NCBI GenBank assembly: GCA_002189035.1
Contig: NEEC01000007.1
Coordinates: forward strand, 1,364,001-1,428,000
Source: Utricularia gibba
Taxonomy: Eukaryota; Streptophyta; Magnoliopsida; Lamiales; Lentibulariaceae
Direction of reading: 5' to 3'
DNA length: 64,000 nucleotides
The notes below the pieces were generated by a model that saw only the letters and a list, made by a program, of their open reading frames with translations, was not told the origin of the DNA and did not search any database. The position numbers and the translations under genes were made by a program. Within the stretch, counting starts at the first letter, position 1, and each line of letters opens with the position of its first letter. Positions 34,404-45,546 of this stretch are shown here, piece after piece.

Positions 34404-35361
34404 ATGAAAGGAGGAAGATCCAAGGCTGCGGAGTCGAAGAAATCGGATACGAAGTGCGTTTTACGTGTATTTGTGCGTGGATCTGTAGGTTTGTGGTTTT
34501 AGTTTTTTAATCTTTGTTTTGGATTTTCAGACTATCGGTCAAGAGAGGTGCGGCGGCGGCCGGAAAAAAGCCGGCGAAGAAGGCAAAGCCTGCTAAAGAT
34601 CCGAACAAGCCAAAGAGGCCTGCTAGTGCCTTTTTCGTTTTCATGTATGCGCCTGATTACGATTTCTCGAAATTTAGTTTTTCATTTTCATGATTTACCG
34701 TTTTACCGTCTCTGTTTTTTTTATCCTCAGGGAGGAGTTCAGAAAGCAGTACAAGGAGAAGCACCCGAACAACAAATCTGTTGCTGCCGTGAGTAGTCTT
34801 TGCAATTCTCCTCCATTAATAGATTGAGCGTCTCTGAGTTTCGCCTTTTCACATCCTTCATATTCAACAATTTCTTTCAGGTTGGAAAAGCTGGCGGCGA
34901 CAAATGGAAGTCATTGTCCGATGCCGTAAGCTCATTCATTGACCCACAAACCGATTCTCCCTTTAAGTGTCCATCTCCCATCAATTAAAACCTAATTCCT
35001 CCCGCGTGTTGTGTAATTTCAGGAGAAGGCGCCGTACATAGCTAAAGCTGAAAAAAGAAAGGCCGAGTACGAAAAGAATCTTCAAGCCTACAACAAAAAA
35101 CTCGTACGTTTCTCACTCACCAGTTTCCCGCACTTTCCACATCACAGAATTGCACTCCTAAGTTCCCTCTACAACAGAGTGACGGAGCTGCTGACGAGGA
35201 ATCTGATAAGTCCAAGTCCGAAGTCAACGATGAGGATGAGGAGGAAGAAGCCGATGACGGAGAGGTAAACCGAAACACTTACCCTACTAAGCGATAAATC
35301 CACGGAGTTGGAACTTGAAAGTATTGGCTTACAAATGCAGGATGATGACGACGAGGAGTAA
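34404..35361 (+). CDS. High mobility group B protein (HMG-box architectural factor)
   Basis: Seven exons (34404-34453, 34531-34644, 34731-34788, 34881-34925, 35023-35103, 35178-35264, 35341-35361) join in phase to 151 residues. A basic N-terminus (GKKPAKKAKPAKDPNKPKRP) precedes one HMG box (SAFFVFMEEFRKQYKEKHP, then VGKAGGDKWKSLSD, APYIAKAEKRKAEYEKNL). The C-terminus is strongly acidic (NDEDEEEEADDGE, DDDDEE). This is the layout of plant HMGB1/2/3, abundant nuclear proteins that bend DNA and assist nucleosome remodelling and transcription. The donor inside the ATG of the HMG box and the short final exon are normal for the family. Confidence 0.96.
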
Positions 35362-35991
35362 GAAGTTCGTGTAAGATGTACAGAGGATCCCATCAAAATG
35401 CAACTGCGAATCTGTGTGGATGGGGGGCGTGGTACCGATTAGTATCTTTCATGTTTATGCAATGTTTCATTTTGGGGGAGGTAGTAGGAGTAATGCAGAC
35501 ATGGGGGATGGACCAGTAGAAACTAGGTCGGCCTCGATGGAGGATCGAATTATTGTATTAGGTTTTGCGTTTTTGGGTTGCTGCTGCTGCTACATGATCA
35601 TTTAGGGACAATGTGATCCGTGCGCATGCATCTTTTGTGCTTCAAGGTATTTTAACTTCGTAATAAAAATGTGTCCCTCATCGTTTGCAAACTCAGCATC
35701 TCAAATTTCTTTGTAAACTTTCCGACCCAAGGATCAACGCGACTAGCTATCCTTTCCAATGCCACGTTGCTCCACCGTTGAGTGGATGACGGCATGTGCC
35801 AAGGATGCATTTCCGATCGGTTCTCCAGACTTGAAGCCTAAGGCCTCGTTTGGTATAATGCCCATTTTGCAGACCCGTCATGTCATACGGCCTAGCCCAA
35901 AACGATCCCGCTCATTTTTGGAGAATTTGAGGTTTTTGTGAACTTTACATTTCCCCTTAGCTCGGCAGTGAGTTGCGATTTCTGACTTCCG

Positions 35992-38900
35992 ATGCGGAGA
36001 GGGAAAAGGGATTACGTCATCGTTACTTCGGACGAGGAAGATGCTAACGATGAAGAGCCTCGACTGGCACCTCGTCGCAGATCCTCAAAATCGGCGCCTC
36101 GGAAGAACACTAAAAGGGAGGGGGCTTCCTGCGTAGCCTCATTTTCTCATACGATTCCCGATTTCAGTAGCTTTGAAGAGGTGAATTGATGATGCGTTAC
36201 GTAAATCATTCTTCTTTTTTGTTAGTGTAACGGATTATTCTGGACTCTAGGGAGTGTAGTGACAATGCAGTGGGATGTTTCTTTGGAACATTAAGGAGGA
36301 GACTTTGATTTACTAGAAAACATTTGGATTGATATTTCTGTGGCGCATCCTTGAATGTAGGTTAAGCGTGCATGCGCTGAATTTGGTCATGACTTTGGAC
36401 GGATAAAGGTAATACCCGGTATGATATTCAGAAGATTTAATGCGTGGGTCATTTCATTTGTATCCTAGACCAAATATGCCAGAGCATTCTCCTGATTTTC
36501 TATCCTTCCATACCGGTTAGGTTCTACGAGTAACGAGAACTCATGGGTTGAAAAGCATAAACCTCGTTGCTTGCAGGAACTAGCTGTTCACAAGAAGAAG
36601 GTTTCTACTTCTCATCCTTATTTTTCTGCTCATACAGCTGTGGCATTTTCGAAGTTGCCATCTTTGGATTATTTATTACATGTCTCTGCTTGTTGGATTG
36701 CAGGTTGAACAAATTAGAGAGTGGTTTGAGGAGAAACTAAAAAATCCCCTGGTATGTGATAAAAACTTCTGTTATATGGCCATGCAGTTCTTACCGACGT
36801 CATCCACCTTATTGTGATTTTGAAAATGGTGGATTCTAATACCTGACATATGGCTTTTTCCGTCCTTAATTTTTTATGCCTTTTTATTCACAACGACATA
36901 TCCATTACAAGATTTACAGTTATTTCAATGGAGTTAAGAGGCTTTGGCGCGAGATCTTCTTTGTTGTTTAAAAACTCTGCCCCAGTTGTTGTCAAGAAGT
37001 CTAAATGTTGTTTGAATTATGTACAGGATAATTCGAACAAAAATGTAATAATCCTCTATGGCCAAGCAGGAGTTGGAAAATCTGTATGTTGTAAACGTCG
37101 ATTTTTTTTGTCTCAGTTGCCTTCATGGTCTATACTGTTGCATCTTATTACGGATAAACTACGTGCAGGCATGTGTTCATTCGATTGCAGGCCACCTTGG
37201 AGCAAAGGTTTATGAGTGGAGAACGCCTGTCCCTGTTGTATGGCAAGAGCATCTGCATAATATGAATTCAGGTATCGTTTTGAGTGATATTTTTGCTTGG
37301 GAATGTAATACAGAACATTGGCACTTTCATTGATTAAATTCTGAGGCTTTTTCTGCTTTTGAACATGTATTTGTTCTGTATTATTTCATCCTTTGTATTT
37401 CTGGCCTAGGGGTACAGTACATGTCAAAGCTGGATCATTTTGGAAGTTTTGTTGAACAGATAAGGAAATATGGATTATCTTTGTCATCAGCAAGAGACCC
37501 TTCACCACCCTATATACTCTTGATTGATGACCTTCCTGTAGTGAATGGAAAGGTTGCCTATGAGAGACTTCATAGGTGCCTGCATATTCTTTTGGAATCT
37601 GTTTGTATTCCAACAGCCATAATAATTGACAACTATGGCCAATGCGAATCCTCTGAACAGTACATTAGGCACTTGGACGAACTCCAGTTGTCACTTCAAA
37701 GTGCTGGAGCTTTTAAGGTATCGTTCTTGTATTGCCCTGAAATAGGTGTGTTGACTTACATCCATAATGACATTTTTCAATTTTTTCAGGTGACATTTAA
37801 TCCTATCACTATTACTTCTACAAAAAAAGTGCTTAAAAGAATTTGCAAACTGGAAAGAATAGATGTGGACGATGAAAATATTGATCTTATTGCAAATGCC
37901 AGTGGAGGAGATATCAGACAGGCAATCATCTCTCTACAATACTTTTCTCTTACATCACCTCCAATGCATTCCTTGAGTCTTCCACTGAATGTGAGTGGAG
38001 ACGAGAGCAGCCAATCACGTGGTAAGGGTTCTCTCTCGTTTGGAAAGGATGAAACCCTGTCTCTCTTCCATGCATTGGGTAAATTTCTCCATAACAAAAG
38101 GCAGACAGGAAGTTCAGTAATCTCAGGTATGGGAAGCAACTTTCTTCTGTGTAAACATTTTCTACTAATATAAACATTCAAAATTAGCATTATTTATCGG
38201 CTCAAATGGGTTAGATATTCTCGATGCAGAAAGAGACATGATTTTTCTAAAGGAGAAATTTCTTAGGTATCCTCTCAACATGGATACTCCAGAGTGGATA
38301 CTTTCACAGGCACATGGGCAGGCGAGGCTTGTTGTCGATTTTCTACATGAAAATGGTACTTTCTTCCTCTAATCTATGTTATTAATGGAGAAGGAAGTCT
38401 CCTATTCATGAAAATGATATCTTGACACGTGTTTTTAGTTTTTAAATTGAGGCCATTCAGGCTCAAGCTCATCCTTGTTTGACTTTTGTGCTTCACAGTA
38501 CTTGACTTCGTAAGCAACGAGGCAATTGAAGACGCATTGACTATCAATTCTTATTTAAGTGATAGCGACATGCTTCTTGCCTCAATGATTGGAAGTTCAA
38601 GAAGAAATTTCGATGGTGTCACTGAGCCTGCTGCTACATCAGTTGCAGCTCGAGGAGTCTTGTTTGGGAATTCTCATCCAGTATCTCCCGGGTATAGCCT
38701 CATATTCTAAACTTTGGTCCATCTTCTTGAAGTCACATTTCACAACACATTTCCGGAAATTGTAGATGGCATGCAATTCGTCGCCCTGCACTATGGCAGG
38801 TTGAAAGATCACTGTGGACCAACAAGGTTTGCCATATTTTCAGATAACACGCACAGTTTCTTCTTTTTTTTATGAGCCTTGTAGCCCTGCTTCTCTTTTC

Positions 38901-39126
38901 TTCTGTAGCAATCTTAGATTGACTCCCTCTATCCCAGTTGCATTTCCTGCAAAGTCAAAGGAGGTCACCCCACATGAGCATAAGTTCCAGCTTCTTCTCA
39001 GTCATGGTTACCGAATTTAAACCGGCACTCAAGTGGCTCGAACACAGACTTGATGAAGACCATTCAATGGAATCAGCGGATGGTGAAGATGCCATGGATG
39101 ACGATGATGACATAGAAGACTGGTAA
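35992..39126 (+). CDS. RAD17: RAD17 cell-cycle checkpoint clamp loader
   Basis: Twelve exons: 35992-36180, 36361-36418, 36521-36600, 36704-36751, 37027-37083, 37169-37271, 37410-37717, 37790-38126, 38230-38355, 38499-38691, 38766-38826, 38938-39126. They close to 582 residues. The acidic/Ser-rich N-terminus (YVIVTSDEEDANDEEP) is followed by SWVEKHKPRCLQELAVHKKK, Walker A (GQAGVGKS), a Walker B-like ILLIDDLP, ITSTKKVLKRI and sensor-like ASGGDIRQAI, then WHAIRRPALWQVERSLW, EFKPALKWLE and the terminal DIEDW. RAD17 replaces RFC1 in the clamp loader that puts the 9-1-1 complex on damaged DNA and activates ATR signalling. Exon 2 has two possible donors (after 36408 or 36418); only the second keeps frame. 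A site II-like AGCCCA lies 93-98 bases before the ATG. Confidence 0.92.
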
Positions 39127-39750
39127 TCCTTGACCGACTCCGCGAAATGTGAATAGGTACCATCCAGACACTCCGTACCATTTGGAATCCCATGTAGTAA
39201 AATCCACCATCTCATTTTGTAACTGTCACTCACGTTTTAACGTGTCTCTTTGTTATGAGTGTTCAACGTGCATGGGTATAAGCAGTGCTATGAAACCATT
39301 AGACAGAAAATGGTGGCAGTTTTAGTAACCGGCGACAACAAAAATGGAATGATCAAAAGTGGTATCTAGATGTGATAATTTTGGGAACTTTGTTATTTAT
39401 GCCTGGCTGGAGGACACCTTCTCCGTCAACTAACCGCTGGGAGCAGCACTCTGTACGGTTCCTTGGCGATTCGAGGATACCCCGCCTGGCGAACATGACT
39501 TTGGGAGGAGGAGAAGCAGAAGCAGGCGGATTGGAAGATTGGGAATTCGGATAGTGACGATGATTCTTGGGAAACCATTTAGGAAAAAGAATGTCGATTC
39601 TTGTCTTTTCTTGTGGCGGTCAGCATCCATATTCTTGCCCTTGTTATCGCGCAAGTATCGGAATCGTTGTTCTGAGAATTGTGTATGGCTATATAGGGGG
39701 CAAGGGTGGAATGATGTTCCAAATGTCTTGAGCTACTGGTTTCCTGAGCA

Positions 39751-41932
39751 ATGGCAGATCTGGAGTACTCCAAGGAGATCGAGAATGCGCGCAGAAGTCT
39801 TAGAACCTTAATTTCTTCCAAGAATTGTGCGCCTCTCATGCTTCGCTTAGCGTAAGTTTGTGCTCATTCTGACTTGGAAAAAAAAAGGAGATTTTTGCGT
39901 TTTCTAGTAACTTGCGCCTGATAGAACCGATGCAGATGGCATGATGCAGGAACTTATGACGCGAAAACGAACTCTGGAGGCCCAAACGGTTCAATTAGAA
40001 ATGAGGTTGAATTAAAGCATGCGGCAAATAATGGACTCAAGATTGCTGTTGATTTGTGTGGTTAGTTTTTTCATGATGACAATTTCTACTTGGCCTCGAG
40101 ATTCACAGACGGAGTTGATTTCCAACTGTTATCCATCCATCTGCTTTTTTAACAGAGGAAATTAAAGCTAAGCATCCCAAAATTTCTTATGCCGACCTTT
40201 ACCAGGTCTGAGTGTTCTTTCACTTTTTTCACCTACTTTTTGATGCTTCTGTAATTGGGTTGCCAATGATTCTTGAATCTTAAATAAAAGAGCTCTTTCA
40301 CTTGAGTTTTAAATGCTGCTGCTGCTGGGAGCGATATGTGTATTATGGTTGTGTAGACAATTAGATTGATTAATTGAGTTTCCAGCTTGCGGGGGTTGTT
40401 GCTGTTGAGGTAACAGGCGGTCCCACTATTGACTTTGTTCCTGGAAGAAAGGTAACTCGTCTAGTAGAAGTTCTTCTCACCTAAATGCATAATCTTTATT
40501 TTGTTTCTCTGTTACTTTCTCTTGAATTGCTGGGAGATTTTTAATATCTCTCCTTTTCCACCAGGATTCTCCACTCTCCCAGAAGAGGGACGCCTCCCTG
40601 AAGCTAGTAAAGGTTATAAATAAAAAAACGTGATAAAAAATGAAGTATAACTAATCCTGTAAAATATATTTTTCAGTTTCTTGCATGTATATCTCAGATT
40701 TCCAAAATTGTCTCTATCAGCAGAGGACCAATTTCAGGCTGTAGGCCGGAAACGAAAATCCCAAGTCTAATCAGCTATGGAACAATTAAGGAATTAAACG
40801 ATTTAGTTCTATCCACCACTTCCTAGTTAGACATCTGATTTTGTTTTTAGTCTTTGGGCAGTCAGTTCTTTAGTATGGTGAATGGAGTCTCTGATTTTTT
40901 TTTTCTATAATGTATAAAAAGAATGCAAAAACTCAGGTGTGATTATTGCTCTCTATGCCACAATTCCTCATTCTTTGTTGTGTGAGTTTCTCAGACGCTG
41001 CACACCTTAGGAGCATTTTCTATCGTATGGGTTTGTCCAATCAAGATATTGTGGCTCTATCTGGTGGCCACACATTGGTATTTGCTTTCATTAATGCTGT
41101 GTAATGTCTGGTGGAGTATAAGCTTATTAAGGAGCACTTGTTTTCCGCTGTAGGGAAGAGGGCATCGTGAAAGATCCGGATATGAAGGTCCTTGGACAAA
41201 TGACCCTCTGAAGTTTGATAATTCCTACTTTGTGTAAGATCTTTCTATTGTCTGTACTCATGTTTGAACTCCATTGGATGGAGTTAAGAATTGGCCCTGA
41301 TAATAACAGAGAGCTTCTCAAAGGAGATTCAGAAGGTCTCTTGAAGCTGCCTACTGATTTAGCTCTTGTGCAAGATCCAAAATTCCGGAAATATGTCATC
41401 TTATATGCCAAGGTTCAGCTTCTTTTTGTTTCTATTTCAATATTTAGTTCCTTTTTGCAAGAGCATTGAAGAAAGATACGTCATATCTTGAAATTGTCCT
41501 TATTACTCGTCGCTCACTTGGTTTCCTGCGGGTTCGGTTGGCCTCTTGCTACGAAATGCAAGAGAGCATGTACAGGCATCACTCTCATTTTCCTTATTAG
41601 ATGCACTGGATTTGGGCTGACTTTAGATTTCTAAAACCCTCACACATTAGTTTCTAGCACCATTCACCGCTTTCTACCATTTATCACTCATTGTGTGTGT
41701 AAGAATGTTGATGCTATAAAGCGTTGGTTATCAGGATAAAGAAGCATTCTTCAAGGACTATGCTACCTCACACAAAAGACTCTCGGAGCTGGGATTCACA
41801 ACACCTTCCAGCCCCCGAACAGCATCGAAGAAGATGATGAAGGTGTTTGTTGTGGCTGCCATCGTTGTGTCCCTCAGTTACCTGCTTGAAATGAACCGAA
41901 AGCAGGCCCAGTTCACACCTTCAACGTTGTGA
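39751..41932 (+). CDS. Peroxisomal/glyoxysomal membrane L-ascorbate peroxidase, frame broken once
   Basis: Nine exons (39751-39851, 39936-40060, 40156-40205, 40386-40451, 40565-40612, 40995-41077, 41154-41233, 41310-41412, 41735-41932), 284 residues if the frame is mended. The distal site [12 protein letters not shown] and proximal site [13 protein letters not shown] are intact, with [17 protein letters not shown] and [21 protein letters not shown] typical of APX. A C-terminal hydrophobic helix ([17 protein letters not shown]) followed by a basic NRK tail is the known peroxisomal-membrane anchor of APX3-type enzymes, facing the cytosol. It reduces H2O2 leaking from peroxisomes using ascorbate. 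Exon 5 is one base short: the conserved [12 protein letters not shown] sits in the shifted frame, restored by one more C at 40578-40580. Exons 6-9 are then all in phase. Confidence 0.88.
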
Positions 41933-42896
41933 AAATACAGACGATGGTTTGCTTTCAATAAAATGTTCTCTGGATTGGGAATATTCATTGCTCTCAAGGC
42001 ATGTCTTATGTCAAAAAGAACGTAGAATAAACCATTTGTAACATGGATGTATTTCCTGTGTGAGATGCAAAGCATGAATGAAATAAAACCAGGCGTGGGG
42101 AGGCCCTGGTTCTAAAGAGCCCCACCAAGCAAAAGGAAGTATGAGATGGGAAATCAGTGGAGAGTCAGTCAGATCAGTGTGATGCTCCTGTTGTATATGC
42201 TCACACTGATCTGCCTTCTGGGAATTTGATGGTTGATGATGATGAAAAAAGAAGCATTGCTTCATCGATTTTGAGCAGACAGAGGTTTCGACATTGGAAA
42301 TCAGTAGAATGAGTGTGCTTGGGGATGTGACTACAGTTTCTGCACAAGGAGCAGTATTTCTTCTTCAGGTCAAAATGACGACATAGACTTGGGTTATCTG
42401 GGTTGCTTCATTTAGTGGCCGTACAATGAATGCAGAGAGCTGAAGGAGAAATGCTTTTCATTACCTCATTGGCATCTGGAGGAATGTATAAGTGGTAAGG
42501 GCTTCCCAGCCTGTGTGGTGTGATCGCATTCACAAGTTCAAATCTCGGTTGCTGATGAACTCAGTCCTATCTGCCGGCGAAACGTACGGGAAAGGGAGAG
42601 AGCTTTTGCAATGATTTCATGAAATGCGAGGCAGTAATGTCGCCGGAGACTTCACCGGAAAAGATGAACACTCTGAGTTAACCCTAGATTTCCACATATT
42701 CAATTTACAGAAACTCTCTTGGGTGATTCTCCAACAATCAATTGCAAGTGGGTTTGCGGGAAAGAACAAGTTTTGGCCGCCAAAAGGCAAATATGTTTGA
42801 ATCCCCGAGAGAATAACGTTGGTTTCTTATTCAGACGGTTGGATCACAAGTCACTCGCAAGGAAAATCTTTTTTATCGAAGCGGTTGGGGTCGGCG
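41933..42896. other. Convergent spacer between APX and GDSL genes
   Basis: Contains the APX 3' UTR (AATAAA at about 41958-41963 and AATAAA-like ATAAAA near 42080) and the GDSL 3' flank. Short ORFs lack any domain. Confidence 0.5.
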
Positions 42897-44377
42897 TCAG
42901 GTCTGGGAGTCAAGCGCGAGAATGGTGCTGAGATTCATTGGGCTCATGTATTGTTCTGAGCCAGTCATGATTTGTTGAACAATGAATCGGCTCGCTCTCT
43001 CCGATGGATGAAACGCATCCCAGAAGGCGAACCTGTCTCTGTTGGCGCAAAGATTGGAGAATCGTGTGCACAGACCTATCCCATTATGTGGACCTTGTCC
43101 GCAGCACGCCACCGTTGCGGTAACAAATCCTGCAGAAGCCCAAAAAGTTTCAGTATGATCGATCGAAGGAATGCGCGAAATTGTGAGGAGACTCGAGGAA
43201 TCCGAACCGAATGCTCGAGGATTGCTGATTAAATCGTTGTTCATTTGGTGGGTGTTGGCGCCCACAAAGACGGTGCTTCCGATTTGGGAATTCATCTTCT
43301 GGAGCACTTTGATCAGCAGCGGATTGTAAAGGGCAGCGGCGCGTTGGAGCTCCAGCGAGCATTCTCCATTTCTCCCTCTTGTTGCCAGTTCCGCCGGAAC
43401 GCACCCGAGAGGCCCTGTTCCGGTTACAATCACTCTTCTTGCTCCAAGCTCGTAAAGTCTCTGCATTATTTGCAATGAGTTTTGGTTTACTTGCTTCATG
43501 ACCCAGAAATTTGAATCAAAGTTTTTGCTGTCAACTTACATAGAGAATCTTTTGATACTCGGAGACGAGATACTGGACGTAATCAGAGAGATCAAACTGT
43601 CGGGATCTGAAGGAGAATGGAACTAGATAGTAGTTGTTGACGAAGTCATTGCCACCTAAGGTGATGAGAAACAGAGCTTGGTTCACTAGTTTCTTTGTTT
43701 CCCTTGGTCCAATCATTGCAGTTACTCTTGCTTGGTACTGTTGAAAGTATGCTAATTGCTGCGAGATTCTTATTACATTTGCCTGCAGTAGGTAATGGGC
43801 AGTTGCTAGATGAGGATCCATAGCTAGAGCTATAACCAAAGTGATTGTTGTGGACAGCACACGTAGGCTGCCACATCTCTGATATTGTCTACACTTACAA
43901 ACTGGATGCCTGTGTCATTGAGGATTCCAACTCCAGCTGAGGCAAAGTTGGCACCAACCAGCAGTCTTAAGCCATACAGGGCTGGGTTCAAGTACGGCAA
44001 CGGTGATTCCCTTGCGCCCATGTACTCACCTGTAGTAAACATGAAACTCATCATTGATCATAAGCATTCCTGTCTGAATGAAGAATAGCTGGTAGGAAAG
44101 CAGTGGCCAAATATGGAGCTGCGTGTGAAAGGTAGAAAGTTATACTGATGATATCTGGAATGTTGAGGCCATTTGAGAAACGTCCTGTCGGTCGATGAGT
44201 CGGATAATCGATACCATAAGGCAGGGAATCAGCACGAGCGGTTGTGGCCAAGAAGTTGTTGTTGCCACTATCAACGAGCGAATCTCCGAAGATGAAAAAC
44301 GCTCTAGCATCCGCATATCCACTGAGTAGAAATGAAAAGAGCAGGAAGATCAATATAGAATTTGAGCTGATTGCCAT
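42897..44377 (-). CDS. GDSL esterase/lipase (secreted SGNH hydrolase)
   Basis: Five exons (44377-44146, 44029-43899, 43782-43540, 43460-43208, 43129-42897) give 363 residues, the usual plant GDSL length and gene structure. Block I ([15 protein letters not shown]) carries the catalytic Ser, block III is [13 protein letters not shown], and block V WDAFHPSE carries Asp and His. The frame is open to an ATG at 44437, but a TATA box at 44448-44454 makes that ATG upstream of the expected transcript. I chose 44377 ([20 protein letters not shown]), which has strong Kozak context (G at -3 and +4) and a standard signal peptide. An in-frame ATG at 44404 is possible but has weak context. Such enzymes act on esters in the apoplast, including cutin, suberin and wall acetyl groups; the substrate here is unknown. 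Confidence 0.92.
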
Positions 44378-44447
44378 CTCACAACTCCAAGAAATGTTGA
44401 ACATCAGCAACTTTCTAGGGACACTGAATGAGCTCATATTCTGTGGT

Positions 44448-44454
44448 TTATATA
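44448..44454 (-). promoter_or_regulatory. TATA box of the GDSL esterase gene
   Basis: Minus-strand TATATAA. A start site about 30 bases downstream falls near 44420, which decides between the alternative start codons at 44437, 44404 and 44377. Confidence 0.6.
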
Positions 44455-44459
44455 CGGGA

Positions 44460-45546
44460 AAAGAAAAAGGTTCATTTTCTGCTTGGATTTTAGGCTAAGA
44501 TTCGTTGTGGTTGGACTTTAATACAGAGTTATCAATGAATACAAAAAAGGACCACCACGATACTGCAGCAAACACAAAGGTTGGTATTTGAGATCTGCTC
44601 ATAGGATCACTAGGGGTGCAATAATGCATGAAATCATTCTCATATTAGCTACCAAAATCGTTGCTAATCTAACATGCGAGTGCAACAAAAACATGTACTG
44701 ATATACAATTTTTTTCTCTGTTATGCTCTGAGAGAGTCACTGATGGGTAAACTCAGTCACCTCTTGTGTTTCACTTCCCTGTTGTTCAGCTCTGAATCAA
44801 TGATGCTACTTTTGTCGTACACATTTCAGCTTGGAGATCTCCAGAGCTCGGCCCTCAAGTTCACCACTTATTGGTTAAGGTTGATGGACACAAGGCCCGC
44901 CATTTTGTAGATCTCGGTGTTCGTTGAAAGGAAATTATTGCTTCATTATTGTTGGGAGCTTTGGAGATTTTGGGGTGGGGGCTAGTGGCTTCCCCGAGGT
45001 AAATCCTTACTGTCGGGTGTTGATTATTTTACCGGCGTAATCTAGTAACTTAATGAACATTTATGATACACAAGTACTAACCACATGGATTACTACAGTT
45101 CCTACATTACCCCATAGCCTCCCGATTCACAATTAACAGAGCCTGTTTTACGTAGGAGTGAGCATGGTATATGGCAAACGTAACTAAATTTTGCGTTTCA
45201 GGTTTCGGTGTTCTTCTTCATGTATTTCTGGTTTCAATTTTGATGTTGGTATAAAACTTAGAGTTTCAGTTCTTCAGTATTCATTTTAAATATCTAAGGC
45301 ACACCCCCAGTTTTACTGTTTCTCAGAGTTTTACTAAGGAACATGGAAATCAAAGGAGAACTACATAATCCCATGAGTGGATGCTGATTTATCAAAAGGC
45401 ATAACTACATCCAATATCATGGTGAAGTATATCCAAGATGCTGAGACATTAGAGCAAGAAGCAAGGGAGATTAGTCAAGCTACTGTTACAGGGAGTAGAT
45501 AAAGACCTCTGGATGTGGTGAAGCATGGGGAGTCAGAATTGATGCT
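44460..45546. other. GDSL upstream region and myosin 3' flank
   Basis: About 1.1 kb. No supportable gene; only short ORFs without domains. It should hold the distal GDSL promoter and the myosin polyadenylation region. Confidence 0.5.

Noticed and set aside
38827-39020. Apparent frame shift near the 3' end of RAD17
   Set aside because: The frame after the CTTCTGTAG acceptor fails, but the pyrimidine-rich acceptor ending at 38937 (TATCCCAG) restores phase and leads into EFKPALKWLE, so no error is needed.
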